A stretch of 9,138 nucleotides of DNA from Gorillibacterium sp. (GCA_023511325.1 JAIMBU010000063.1:1-9138); one strand, 5' to 3'. Counted from the stretch's first letter, positions 1 through 7,459 are shown. Notes: generated by a model not told the origin, from the sequence alone. Numbers and translations: made by a program.

Positions 1-436
1 GTAGCACAGGCGCAAAAAGGGTATTATACAACCCAAAGCCCTGAATGATTTTGAAAATAGCTACCTGAGTGGTAATGCTGGGGATAACGGTAGCTAGCAT
101 AAATGCACCCAGTACTAATCCCTGCGCCTTAAACTGAAACCTTCCCATCGCATAGCTGAACATGGTCCCAAAGAGGATATTACCAGCCAGAGAAAGCACA
201 ATTATAATTAAGGTGTTGGTAAAAGCTGTTCCCAAATCAGCCCGCTCAAATACCTGGGCAAAGTTAGAAAAGTTGAGAAAGCTGTCAGGCAGCGCTAAAG
301 TTGATTTGATCGACAGCTCTTTCGAGGTTTTGAAGGCATTGATAATGATGATATAGGGTGGAAAAAGCACCACAAAAATCCCGATTAACAGGGTCACATA
401 GCGAAACAGGGTCCATATCCGGTTCATCGTCTTCAT
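1..436 (-). CDS. Sugar ABC transporter permease, MalG type (C-terminus cut by window edge)
   Basis: This is an inner-membrane subunit of a CUT1 carbohydrate ABC importer. It pairs with the MalF-type permease just upstream to form the translocation channel. The 145 visible residues begin MKTMNRIWTLF. Hydrophobic segments lie at about residues 13-34, 71-95 and 105-128. The NAFKTSKEL stretch after the first segment is typical of MalG/AraQ-type permeases. The family is usually about 270-280 residues, so roughly 130 residues are missing, including the cytoplasmic EAA loop that contacts the ATPase. The ATG at 436 overlaps the TGA of the preceding permease (ATGA) and has an AAGGGGG ribosome site inside that gene's end, which suggests translational coupling. 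A second in-frame ATG at 427 is less likely as the start. The family call is firm; the sugar is inferred from the neighbours. Confidence 0.9.
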   Translation of the reverse strand, partial: MKTMNRIWTLFRYVTLLIGIFVVLFPPYIIIINAFKTSKELSIKSTLALPDSFLNFSNFAQVFERADLGTAFTNTLIIIVLSLAGNILFGTMFSYAMGRFQFKAQGLVLGAFMLATVIPSITTQVAIFKIIQGFGLYNTLFAPVL

Positions 437-1320
437 TCGGTATCCCCCTTCCGGTTCAGAATCAGGCGTTGAAGCATAATTACGATGATGACAATAACAA
501 TCAGAATAACGCTCATAGCAGATGCCAAGCCGTAGTTGTTGAATTGGAATGCGGTTGCCACAATCTTCTGGACGAATGTTTCACTGGCTCCTGCCGGGCC
601 CCCACCCGTCAAGACGAACGGAAGATCGAATACTTCCAGTGCGCCAGTAACAGTCAGGAACATGTTAAGCTCAATAACCTTGCGGATATTCGGCAGTGTG
701 ATGCGCCAGAAGGTTTGAAAGCCGCTAGCTCCATCAATGGAGGCTGCTTCATAGATATCACTGGGAATGGCTTGCAGAGCAGATAGATAAATAACCATAT
801 TAAAGCCAAAAAAGCGCCATAAGCTAATGGAAGCCAAGGAATAGTTCACTAGTGAGGTAATGCCTAGCCAGCTTGTATCCGTGGGCAGACCAAGAAACCC
901 AAGAAAATGGTTGAGTGAACCGTTCGTAGTGTCAAATACATAGCTGAACATATAAGCCACAGCCACACCGTTCATAATGTACGGAAGAAACAGCATGACG
1001 CGGAAATAATTGCGACCACGGAGCTTACCATTGAGCACGATGGCAAAATAGATGGCCACAACGTTCTGCAGAATCCCGCTGGCGAAATAGGCGAAGTTAT
1101 GGGCAAATACCTTAAAGATCTCCGCATCAGCAAAAATTTCTTGATAATTGCTAAATCCAACCATCGTCTTCCCCGGGCTAAAGCCGTCCCAGCTCGTAAA
1201 GCTCAAGTAAACCAGATTCACCGCCGGGTAGAAAGAAAATAGCACGAGTAAGGCCAAAGGCACGAAAATAAATGTTAGGATGACAAGTTTTTTTTGTGTT
1301 CTATAGGAGAGATTCATCAT
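433..1320 (-). CDS. Sugar ABC transporter permease, MalF/UgpA type
   Basis: This 295-residue integral membrane protein is one of the two channel subunits of a CUT1 sugar importer. About six hydrophobic segments are visible, at roughly 13-34, 72-97, 107-129, 155-182, 217-238 and 264-286. The N-terminal SFTSWDGF and VGFSNYQEIF stretches are typical of MalF/UgpA/LacF proteins that lack the large periplasmic loop of enteric MalF. The EAA loop runs from E191 to P210 (EAASIDGASG, then ITLP); it is the docking site for the ATPase. The ATG at 1320 has a GAGGGG ribosome site 7 bases upstream, and a second ATG follows immediately. The gene lies 127 bp after the binding-protein gene and overlaps the MalG-type permease by 4 bases, so it is the middle gene of a three-gene transport operon. 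Confidence 0.93.
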   Translation of the reverse strand: MMNLSYRTQKKLVILTFIFVPLALLVLFSFYPAVNLVYLSFTSWDGFSPGKTMVGFSNYQEIFADAEIFKVFAHNFAYFASGILQNVVAIYFAIVLNGKLRGRNYFRVMLFLPYIMNGVAVAYMFSYVFDTTNGSLNHFLGFLGLPTDTSWLGITSLVNYSLASISLWRFFGFNMVIYLSALQAIPSDIYEAASIDGASGFQTFWRITLPNIRKVIELNMFLTVTGALEVFDLPFVLTGGGPAGASETFVQKIVATAFQFNNYGLASAMSVILIVIVIIVIMLQRLILNRKGDTE

Positions 1321-1347
1321 CGCCCTGCCCCTCTATCTGAAATAAAG

Positions 1348-1366
1348 CTTCATTTTCTGCATGAAG
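1348..1366 (-). other. Weak hairpin between binding-protein and permease genes
   Basis: The 127-bp gap between the binding-protein stop and the first permease contains a perfect 6-bp inverted repeat (CTTCAT / ATGAAG, 7-base loop). On the minus strand it is followed by CTTTATTTC. It could act as a leaky attenuator or mRNA-stabilising hairpin that keeps binding-protein levels above permease levels, as is common in such operons. The stem is short and has no real U-tract, so its function is speculative. I see nothing else in the gap. Confidence 0.25.
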
Positions 1367-1447
1367 AAGGGAAATGGACCATCCCGATTCGAACGCCCAC
1401 TTCCCGTTGATTCAACTGTTTGTCGTTCGTGCTTGACTTTAGCTTTA

Positions 1448-2734
1448 TTACTTGACGATTGATTTTTTCGCAGCCGCCCATTGCTTGTTGTACTTATCGA
1501 TTACTTTTTGTTCATCACCCAAAATGAACTCTTGAATGAAGGAGCCCTTATCAAACTGAGCTTTGTTCTCGATGGCTTGCATGTTGCTGTCGTAAGGAAC
1601 GCTTTCGATAATGGTTGCATCCGAAGCCATGAAATCAACGAGCTGCGGTAGCTTCGGTTGTTTGTCTTTCATTACGGGGATGTAGCCGGCAAAATCCTCG
1701 TAACCGGATTCTTCCACCATCCATTTAACAAATGCTTTAGCAACCGGAATGTTCTTGCTGTCTTTGTTGACTGCGTAGCTATAGTCAGGACCTAATGTTG
1801 CTTTTACTTTGCCGGAGTTATCAGCCGGGAAAGGGAAGAAGCCGATGTCGTCCGAGTTGCCACCTGCATCAATAATTTGAGCAATCACCCAGTTGCCCAA
1901 CAGGAACATCCCCATTTTGCCTTGGGCCAAGTCTTTTTTCGATTGATCCCAGTTGGTCGAGTTGATATCTTTCTCTAGGTAGCCTCTTTCGTGCATGGTC
2001 TTTAGGATAGTGAAGGTTTGCCCATATGCATTATCGAGTGTATAAGGCACATCTGAATCGACACGCTTGTTTCCATAGTCCGCGTCGCCGGTCAGCAAGG
2101 TGGGCACTTCATCAAACCAGGTGTTTAACGGCCATTTGTCTTTAAAGTTGGAGGCAAGTGGAACGACTCCATTCGCCTTCAGCTTCTCAGCGGCTGCATA
2201 GAACTGATCCAATGTTGTTGGCAGTTCAGTAACACCGGCTGCGGCAAATGCCTTCTTGTTGTACACGATGCCTACAGAGCCACCGCCAGAGGCGATTCCG
2301 TACATTTTACCTTCATACGAACGAAAATCCTTAAAATAAATTTTATCGTTTAACCCAAGATCATCAAGCGGGGTGAAAAATTTGGAAAGGTCAGAATTGG
2401 GCATTGCCGGGATCAGGACAACATCGGGAAAGTCGCCAGAAGCCATGCGAATCTTCAGTGTCTTCTCGTAATCCTGAGTCGCTTGAAATTCAACCTCAGC
2501 ATTAGGGTATTTTTCTTGGAACCGTTTGGCGTAATCAACAAACTCTGTATCCACCATATCCGTATGCTGCGACAGAAAAACGATTTTTCCGGAAATATCG
2601 GAACCGCTTTCACCAGCGGCGTCATTAGCCGTTGCACTTGCTGCCGGACTAGCTTCATCCGTTTTGGAACCACATGCTGCGAGTAAAACTGAGGCCATTG
2701 TAAGAATAAGTAGGACTGAAAGCCATTTCTTCAT
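1448..2734 (-). CDS. Sugar-binding lipoprotein of a CUT1 ABC transporter (family 1 solute-binding protein)
   Basis: This protein is an extracellular, membrane-anchored receptor that captures an oligosaccharide and delivers it to the permease pair encoded downstream. With the ATG at 2734 it has 428 residues. A type II signal peptide (MKKWLSVLLILTMASVLLAAC) carries a lipobox L18-A19-A20-C21. A Ser/Ala/Asp-rich linker to about residue 48 is followed by the two-lobed binding domain (GKIVFLSQHTD onward; YEKTLKIRMASGDFPDVV is typical of family 1 proteins). This start is preferred because GGGAGGA (2745-2751) lies 10 bases upstream. An upstream in-frame ATG at 2776 would add 14 residues, place a charged stretch before the signal peptide and overlap a cre site. 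The ligand cannot be read from sequence; an alpha-galactoside is inferred from the adjacent GH36 genes. Confidence 0.93.
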   Translation of the reverse strand: MKKWLSVLLILTMASVLLAACGSKTDEASPAASATANDAAGESGSDISGKIVFLSQHTDMVDTEFVDYAKRFQEKYPNAEVEFQATQDYEKTLKIRMASGDFPDVVLIPAMPNSDLSKFFTPLDDLGLNDKIYFKDFRSYEGKMYGIASGGGSVGIVYNKKAFAAAGVTELPTTLDQFYAAAEKLKANGVVPLASNFKDKWPLNTWFDEVPTLLTGDADYGNKRVDSDVPYTLDNAYGQTFTILKTMHERGYLEKDINSTNWDQSKKDLAQGKMGMFLLGNWVIAQIIDAGGNSDDIGFFPFPADNSGKVKATLGPDYSYAVNKDSKNIPVAKAFVKWMVEESGYEDFAGYIPVMKDKQPKLPQLVDFMASDATIIESVPYDSNMQAIENKAQFDKGSFIQEFILGDEQKVIDKYNKQWAAAKKSIVK

Positions 2735-2744
2735 TTTCTTTATT

Positions 2745-2751
2745 TCCTCCC
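2745..2751 (-). promoter_or_regulatory. Ribosome binding site that fixes the lipoprotein start
   Basis: GGGAGGA on the minus strand lies 10 bases before the ATG at 2734. It is the only strong ribosome site near this gene and supports the start directly before the signal peptide rather than the upstream ATG at 2776. Confidence 0.75.
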
Positions 2752-2760
2752 ATGCTGTTT

Positions 2761-2776
2761 TTGTGAACGTTTCCAT
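2761..2776 (-). promoter_or_regulatory. Catabolite-responsive element (cre, CcpA operator)
   Basis: The minus strand reads ATGGAAACGTTCACAA, which fits the cre consensus WTGNNARCGNWWWCAW at 15 of 16 positions. It lies 27-42 bases upstream of the lipoprotein start, in the 5' leader. A cre downstream of a promoter usually mediates repression by CcpA with HPr-Ser-P when glucose is present, which suits an alternative-sugar transporter. A LacI-family regulator could use a similar palindrome, but no such gene is in the window. Confidence 0.75.
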
Positions 2777-2899
2777 TCGTACTACATCTTTTATATTAAT
2801 TTTTATCGAATGTTTTTAAAATGGTTCACGATATGAAATCTAGTCTTGGATTATGATTTGACCAATCGCCTGGTTTTTACCTATTATTCCGCTACAAGC
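2777..2899 (-). promoter_or_regulatory. Probable promoter region of the transport operon
   Basis: This AT-rich stretch separates the hairpin terminator from the lipoprotein leader. Since a terminator precedes it, the transport operon probably has its own promoter here. The best -10 candidate on the minus strand is TATAAA (2790-2795), which would start transcription near 2783 and place the cre at about +7 to +22. No convincing -35 box is seen 16-18 bases upstream, so the exact promoter is uncertain. Confidence 0.35.
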
Positions 2900-2945
2900 A
2901 ATAAACCAGCCGCACCTCTACAAGAAGAGATGTGACTGGTTTATT
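2900..2945 (-). terminator. Hairpin terminator after the alpha-galactosidase operon
   Basis: The ends are a perfect 10-bp inverted repeat (AATAAACCAG / CTGGTTTATT). On the minus strand the stem continues for another 10 pairs with G-U wobbles and one mismatch, closing on a loop of about 6 bases. The descending arm ends in GGTTTATT, a modest U-rich tail. It starts 52 bases beyond the stop of the canonical alpha-galactosidase gene. The near-symmetric A/T flanks could allow some activity in both directions, but no plus-strand gene leads into it. Confidence 0.75.
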
Positions 2946-2997
2946 TACTACTGGCATTTATGGTTCAAAGACTATAAGGGCTTTGCTTATTACAATA

Positions 2998-5151
2998 TTA
3001 GTGAACAGCCTTCAAGCGAAACCAGGTGCTGGCGAAGTCGCCCTTAAGCTCAGGAATAGGGATTCCGGCTTGCATCAAGCGATCTCCACCCATGACCTCG
3101 GTAACGTCTTCCCGCGCATAATCAAGGTCGGGATTTAAACCTTTCAACTGTAGAGTTCCCCGCGCTGGATTCGGCTCTGCCATGACACGGAAGTAGAAGA
3201 CGAGCGCATCCTCACGGTTCTCTGAGACAAACATCCATGAGGTGTGATTTCCTGAGAAAGGGTTTTTTAAGCGATAAAGGTCGCCTGTCTGCACGAGCGG
3301 ACGGATCTCTTTGTATAAGGAAACCTGTGTTTTGACAATCGCCTTCTCTTCGTCCGTAAACTTGGTCAAATCCAGCTCATAGCCAAAGTTACCGGACATG
3401 GCGACGTCCCCCCGGGTGGTAAGTGGCGTAAGGCGACCTACCTGATGGTTGGGAGAAGCGGAAACATGAGCACCAATTGTACTGACTGGATAGATTAGAC
3501 TGAGCCCATATTGTATTTTCAGGCGTTCCATCGCGTCCGTATTATCGCTTGTCCAGGTTTGGGGCATGTAATAAAGCATCCCAGGATCAAAACGGCCACC
3601 CCCACTTGAGCAGCTTTCAAACAAAATATCAGGAAAGCTGCCAACCAGACGCTCCAGCAGTTCATAAAGTCCAAGCATATTGCGATGATTAACCTCCGCT
3701 TGCTGATCGGCTGGAAGCGCTGCCGAGCCAATCTCGGTCATGTTGCGATTCATGTCCCATTTCACATAGGCAACAGGAACCGTTGAGAAGATTTTACCGA
3801 GCGCCTCAAACAGATATTCACGAACATCCTGACGCGACAAGTCAAGAACAAGCTGCGTTCTCGCTTCCGATCTGCGTCTGCCTGGAACGTGTAGACACCA
3901 GTCGGGATGAGCGCGATACAAATCGCTGTCAGGGGAAACCATCTCAGGCTCTACCCAAAGTCCAAACTTCAACCCCAGCTTATTGACCCGCTCAGCAAGA
4001 TCCGTTAAACCGTTGGGCAGCTTGTTGAGATCGACAACCCAATCGCCAAGTGAGGTCGTATCATCGTTCCGTTTGCCAAACCAGCCATCATCAAGTACAA
4101 ACAGCTCAATCCCAAGCTCAGCCCCCGCCTCAGCAATGGCCTCAATCTTATCTGCCGTAAAATCAAAATAGGTAGCCTCCCAGTTATTGACCAGAATCGG
4201 TCGCTGCTGATCGCGATGGACTCCTCTGCATAAGCGAGTACGGTAGAGTCGGTGATACGTCCGTGACATTTCACCAAGACCTGCTGAGGCGTACACAAGC
4301 ACCGCCTCAGGTGTTTGGAACGATTCCCCTGGTGCGACAATCCAGGAGAAGTCAAAGGGATTAATCCCGATGGATACGCGAGTGGTTTGGAACGGATCAA
4401 CCTCAGCCTGTGCGACGAAGTTACCGCTATAGATAAGACTGAAGCCATACACCTCACCTTGATCCTCATCCGTATTCGGACTAACCAAAGCAAGGAACGG
4501 ATTTAACGCATGTCCACTCGCTCCTCTGCGGCTTTCGATCCGCGTTCCTCCTGGGCCAATGGGCCGTCGTTCGATCTGCCCTTCTCTTGTCCAAGCGCCG
4601 GAGAGATAAACCACCTCGAACTCCGCCGCATGAATATCGACGCTTGCGCTAAGCGCACGCAACAAGCGGACGGGACTGCCGCCATCATTGGTCAGCTTAA
4701 CGGAACGAGTCAACACGTTCAGTTCAGCAAAGATTGTGTAGCTGAGTGTCACAGTCAAATCGCTATAGCCATCTGTGAGCTCAAGCTCTAGCGTTGTGGC
4801 TTCATTATCCGCTTCGGTGTAAACAGCAGGTAACCCTTCAAGACCTAGCTTTCCGGCGAAGATACGATGAGCTTTGTAGACAAGCTCCGTAATCCGCGTT
4901 CCATCCGCTAATTGAAGCTGATAAGCAGGACTACGGAAATCTCCTGATCCATATTGCGGATACTCTTGGGGCAGTCTGTCTAAAGAAGCTCGCTGGGGAA
5001 ACTGGGCAAGCTTGTTTAGATTACTATCTTGTCGCAGCTTTTTACCCCAATAAGCGTGAACTGGGTAACCATTTACGACCTCGATCACATAACTCATCTG
5101 CTGGGAGTAGAGATGAAAACTAGCGTTTTGTTGATCATAATGAATGGGCAT
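2998..5151 (-). CDS. Alpha-galactosidase, glycoside hydrolase family 36 (canonical type)
   Basis: This 717-residue retaining glycosidase removes terminal alpha-1,6-galactose from melibiose, raffinose, stachyose and related sugars. It has no signal peptide and so should be cytoplasmic. Regions in order are an N-terminal beta-supersandwich (about 1-310), a catalytic (beta/alpha)8 barrel (about 315-630) and a C-terminal beta domain. Family motifs are all present: NNWEATYFDF (W324), LDDGWFGKR (D354, D355), KWDMNRN with nucleophile D466, CSSGGGRFD (C514-D522) and WTSDNTDA with acid/base D536. The 70-residue spacing between catalytic acids and the overall length match the Geobacillus AgaA/AgaN type, which is usually tetrameric. 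The ATG at 5151 has AAAGGAG 8 bases upstream. It is the second gene of an operon, 18 bp after the other GH36 gene, and a hairpin terminator follows. Confidence 0.95.
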   Translation of the reverse strand: MPIHYDQQNASFHLYSQQMSYVIEVVNGYPVHAYWGKKLRQDSNLNKLAQFPQRASLDRLPQEYPQYGSGDFRSPAYQLQLADGTRITELVYKAHRIFAGKLGLEGLPAVYTEADNEATTLELELTDGYSDLTVTLSYTIFAELNVLTRSVKLTNDGGSPVRLLRALSASVDIHAAEFEVVYLSGAWTREGQIERRPIGPGGTRIESRRGASGHALNPFLALVSPNTDEDQGEVYGFSLIYSGNFVAQAEVDPFQTTRVSIGINPFDFSWIVAPGESFQTPEAVLVYASAGLGEMSRTYHRLYRTRLCRGVHRDQQRPILVNNWEATYFDFTADKIEAIAEAGAELGIELFVLDDGWFGKRNDDTTSLGDWVVDLNKLPNGLTDLAERVNKLGLKFGLWVEPEMVSPDSDLYRAHPDWCLHVPGRRRSEARTQLVLDLSRQDVREYLFEALGKIFSTVPVAYVKWDMNRNMTEIGSAALPADQQAEVNHRNMLGLYELLERLVGSFPDILFESCSSGGGRFDPGMLYYMPQTWTSDNTDAMERLKIQYGLSLIYPVSTIGAHVSASPNHQVGRLTPLTTRGDVAMSGNFGYELDLTKFTDEEKAIVKTQVSLYKEIRPLVQTGDLYRLKNPFSGNHTSWMFVSENREDALVFYFRVMAEPNPARGTLQLKGLNPDLDYAREDVTEVMGGDRLMQAGIPIPELKGDFASTWFRLKAVH

Positions 5152-5169
5152 ATGACAGCTCCTTTTAAA

Positions 5170-7260
5170 TTAGCAAAGCTCAAACAGCCGAGCCATGTAG
5201 TTTTTGCCCATGGCTACGGTGAGCAATCCTGAATTGGGATTCCACTCGAAATTTTCTGAAGCTTGAGCTGGATAAATACGTCGAACGTTAAGCTCTCTGC
5301 CTTGCAGATGGAGAATAGGAATCGAGATCACATCCGTGTGACTCTCCATTCTCCAGACCGCTAGGAATGTCTTCTCTGCGTTGCGTAGGCCATAAGCAAT
5401 CCACTCGCTTTGGCGCTGAGGCAGACTAAGTGGCCAGAAGGCATAGGACTGGGGAATATGGGCGCGGATCTCGCGTTTGTATACATCAAGCGCTTCTTTA
5501 ACTAACTGTCTGCGGTGCGGCTCGATCTGAGCCAGATGCCCGCTTTGATGGATGCGTAGCAGCATGGTATTGACCATGTTGAAGATGACCCCTTCTTCGT
5601 CGCCTTGCGTCAGCGGATAAGACCAGATCGCCGATTGCTCCGGCGTCAAGGCTCCCGGAGAACTTGCGGCAATGACGGCATAGTTGCGGTAATCCACCGT
5701 ATCGCTTGTCGATTGAATACTGTGTCGACTGAGCATCGCATAGTCAATCCGCATGCCGCCTGATCCACAATTCTCAATAACGAGCTCGGGATACCGGGCA
5801 AAGACTCGATCCAGCCAAGCCAAATAGGCTCGGTTATGCTGAAGCAACCCATCACCAAAGCTGTCCGCATTAAGCTCCGTGCCGATGCCAGCATTGATGT
5901 TGTAATCCATCTTGATGTAGCCGACGCCATATTCCTGCACGAGACGGTCGATGACCTCATCGGCATGTTCAATCACCTTGGGATGACGGAAGTCGAGATG
6001 ATAGCGACTGCGGTCTTTAACTTTCTTACCATGGCGGGTAATGAACCAGTCATCCGTTGTTTCTGCCAGCTTCGGCGAGTTGATCCCCATGACCTCAATC
6101 TCCAGCCACAAGCCAGGAATCATCCCTTTTGAGCGAATATAATCAAGCACGTATTTGATGCCTTCGGGGAACCGCTCCAGTGAAGGCTGCCAATAGCCGA
6201 CATTATCCCACCAGAAGCCCGCTGCATACCAGCCTGCGTCAATGCAGTAGTATTCACAGCCAACCTCAGCCGCCGCATCAATCAAGGGAAGCTCCTTAGC
6301 CGTAGTTGGGTCTGCCCAAAGACAATTCATATAATCATTGAAAATAATCTTTAAAGACTGATTATCAGCGTTTGGTCGACGGATTTGCCGCCGATAGCGA
6401 GTCAATTGCTCAATGGATTGATCAAAGCCGCCGACAACCGCACCTGCTGCTACCGGAACAGAGATAAAAGACTCGCCAGGCCGCAAGCTTTTCCACCAAT
6501 GATTGTCATGCTCGGTTGGTCCGCTGATCAATAGTGCCAATTGATCGATCTGCTCAAAGATTTCATAATGCCAGGAGCCGTTATTCTCAATCTGCCAATA
6601 TAGCGCTGTACCTGTTTCGTGATTTTGCAGGATGCCCATGGGGATATGCTCGGCCGAGGACCATGAGCCTGTGTTACTGATGGCGATTCGTTTAGAGCCA
6701 AACTCATTCAGATGGGTGAGTCCAAGCTCAGGCAGTGAATAATTTCTCCACTGAACCTCTCCTTGCCACGAGCTGTGAGCCATCCACAATGACATTTTCC
6801 GATCGCGACCTTGCAGCCCTTCCTTGGATATACCCGTCAAGGCAAAGGAGGAAACGTATTCAATGCCAATCTGCTCGGCACCCTTATTAACAAGCTCGGT
6901 CCATGCCCGAACGGCAGCAACTCCAACATAAAACTGATAGTTTAGTGTGGCTTCAAGACCTGTAACCTCGTCAAAGAGAACGAGCTCAAGCTTGGTCCCT
7001 TTGTCATTCTGTATAATTTGATGCTGCGTATACCGCATACGTACACCCGGCATTGTGTTCTTCTTGGTTCTACCATGATACTCTAACCGATCATCCCCGC
7101 TCGCTTGAATTTCCACAGGACGAAACCCAGATTTCTGGTTGTCCTTTATCGTGCTCTCCTCAAGCGGTGTCGCGCCAAAATGTAGCAGGGACACATCCTG
7201 CGAGTCTGATATTTCAAATACAAGGTAGAGTCCATTTTCCACCAACTCAATTCGTTTCAA
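5170..7260 (-). CDS. Divergent GH36 alpha-galactosidase-like enzyme, TTG start
   Basis: This 696-residue cytoplasmic protein has the GH36 plan of an N-terminal beta domain (about 1-295), a (beta/alpha)8 barrel (about 303-590) and a C-terminal beta domain. It differs clearly from its neighbour. Matching motifs are CIDAGWY (D341), YIKMDYN with likely nucleophile D452, CGSGGMRID (C498-D506) and STSDTVDY with likely acid/base D520. The 68-residue spacing between acids fits the family. CGSGGMR in place of CSSGGGR, and IDAGWY in place of LDDGWFG, alter residues around the galactose pocket, so linkage or substrate may differ; alpha-N-acetylgalactosamine or another alpha-galactoside is possible. The start is unusual: an in-frame stop lies two codons upstream of TTG 7260, the next in-frame ATG is codon 70, and AAGGG is 14 bases away. 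First gene of the alpha-galactosidase operon. Hydrolase family is firm, substrate unknown. Confidence 0.88.
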   Translation of the reverse strand: MKRIELVENGLYLVFEISDSQDVSLLHFGATPLEESTIKDNQKSGFRPVEIQASGDDRLEYHGRTKKNTMPGVRMRYTQHQIIQNDKGTKLELVLFDEVTGLEATLNYQFYVGVAAVRAWTELVNKGAEQIGIEYVSSFALTGISKEGLQGRDRKMSLWMAHSSWQGEVQWRNYSLPELGLTHLNEFGSKRIAISNTGSWSSAEHIPMGILQNHETGTALYWQIENNGSWHYEIFEQIDQLALLISGPTEHDNHWWKSLRPGESFISVPVAAGAVVGGFDQSIEQLTRYRRQIRRPNADNQSLKIIFNDYMNCLWADPTTAKELPLIDAAAEVGCEYYCIDAGWYAAGFWWDNVGYWQPSLERFPEGIKYVLDYIRSKGMIPGLWLEIEVMGINSPKLAETTDDWFITRHGKKVKDRSRYHLDFRHPKVIEHADEVIDRLVQEYGVGYIKMDYNINAGIGTELNADSFGDGLLQHNRAYLAWLDRVFARYPELVIENCGSGGMRIDYAMLSRHSIQSTSDTVDYRNYAVIAASSPGALTPEQSAIWSYPLTQGDEEGVIFNMVNTMLLRIHQSGHLAQIEPHRRQLVKEALDVYKREIRAHIPQSYAFWPLSLPQRQSEWIAYGLRNAEKTFLAVWRMESHTDVISIPILHLQGRELNVRRIYPAQASENFEWNPNSGLLTVAMGKNYMARLFELC

Positions 7261-7274
7261 TTCGATTCACACAT
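7257..7274 (-). other. Possible five-codon leader (MCESN) overlapping the TTG start
   Basis: On the minus strand an ATG at 7274, with AGGA 6 bases upstream, opens a five-codon frame. Its TGA (7259-7257) overlaps the TTG start of the GH36 gene, giving a TTGA overlap like the common ATGA coupling signal. Better ribosome-site spacing for this ATG than for the TTG suggests reinitiation. Alternatively, a one-base indel separates the true ATG from the gene, or the leader is chance. Confidence 0.3.
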
Positions 7275-7281
7275 CCCTTTT

Positions 7282-7341
7282 CCTATTCTGTTATCTACTG
7301 TCTATTCTCCCCAGCTTGGCATACCTACTACTCAGAATAGG
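7282..7341. repeat. Inverted and direct repeats upstream of the GH36 operon (possible operator)
   Basis: A perfect 9-bp inverted repeat (CCTATTCTG at 7282-7290, CAGAATAGG at 7333-7341) is separated by 42 bases. A third copy of its core, CTATTCT, lies at 7302-7308, 19 bases after the first in the same orientation. The spacer is too long for a good transcription terminator. Two direct copies about two helical turns apart plus one inverted copy resemble the half-site layout of AraC-type regulators. No regulator gene is present, so this is a candidate only. Confidence 0.4.
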
Positions 7342-7359
7342 GAACTAACGCTGTTATGT

Positions 7360-7389
7360 AAAATAGTCTGTGCTATCATTTCTTGTCTT
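7360..7389 (-). promoter_or_regulatory. Weak candidate promoter for the alpha-galactosidase operon
   Basis: On the minus strand AAGACA (7384-7389) and TATTTT (7360-7365) are spaced by 18 bases, each matching the sigma-A consensus at 4 of 6 positions. It lies between the deaminase terminator and the repeats upstream of the GH36 gene, which is where a promoter is needed. A weak core would suit activator-dependent expression. Confidence 0.25.
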
Positions 7390-7408
7390 TACTTATGATA
7401 CCCCAGTG

Positions 7409-7459
7409 AAAAAACCGTGACCTTCTATGGGAAGCGAGCTTCCCAGAAAAGATCACGGT
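7409..7459 (-). terminator. Strong intrinsic terminator of the adenosine deaminase gene
   Basis: On the minus strand, ACCGTGA and TCACGGT form the base of a long stem. It continues with wobble pairs and one mismatch to an inner perfect arm, TGGGAAG / CTTCCCA, around a CTCG loop. Six U residues (A6 at 7409-7414 on the plus strand) follow directly. The stem begins 24 bases after the deaminase stop. The plus-strand direction has no U-tract, so it should work one way only. Confidence 0.92.

Noticed and set aside
358..786. A 142-codon plus-strand open frame across the two permease genes
   Set aside because: It is antisense to clearly coding permease sequence, shows no recognisable domain, and has low-complexity Asn/Gln/Asp stretches typical of a shadow frame.
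2735..2776. A 14-residue N-terminal extension of the binding lipoprotein starting at ATG 2776
   Set aside because: It would put acidic and basic residues before a normal lipoprotein signal peptide, overlaps the cre site, and lacks a good ribosome site. The ATG at 2734 has GGGAGGA at ideal distance.
2932..3138. A 68-codon plus-strand frame across the terminator and the 3' end of the alpha-galactosidase gene
   Set aside because: It begins inside the terminator hairpin, is mostly antisense to coding sequence, and has no convincing ribosome site.
4005..4493. A 162-codon minus-strand frame inside the canonical alpha-galactosidase gene
   Set aside because: It lies within well-conserved GH36 coding sequence in another frame and resembles no family.
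7345..7354. A possible cre-like core (AGCGTTAG on the minus strand) upstream of the GH36 operon
   Set aside because: Only the ARCG core and a few flanking positions fit; the outer CA and TG positions are mostly lost, so it is too weak to call.
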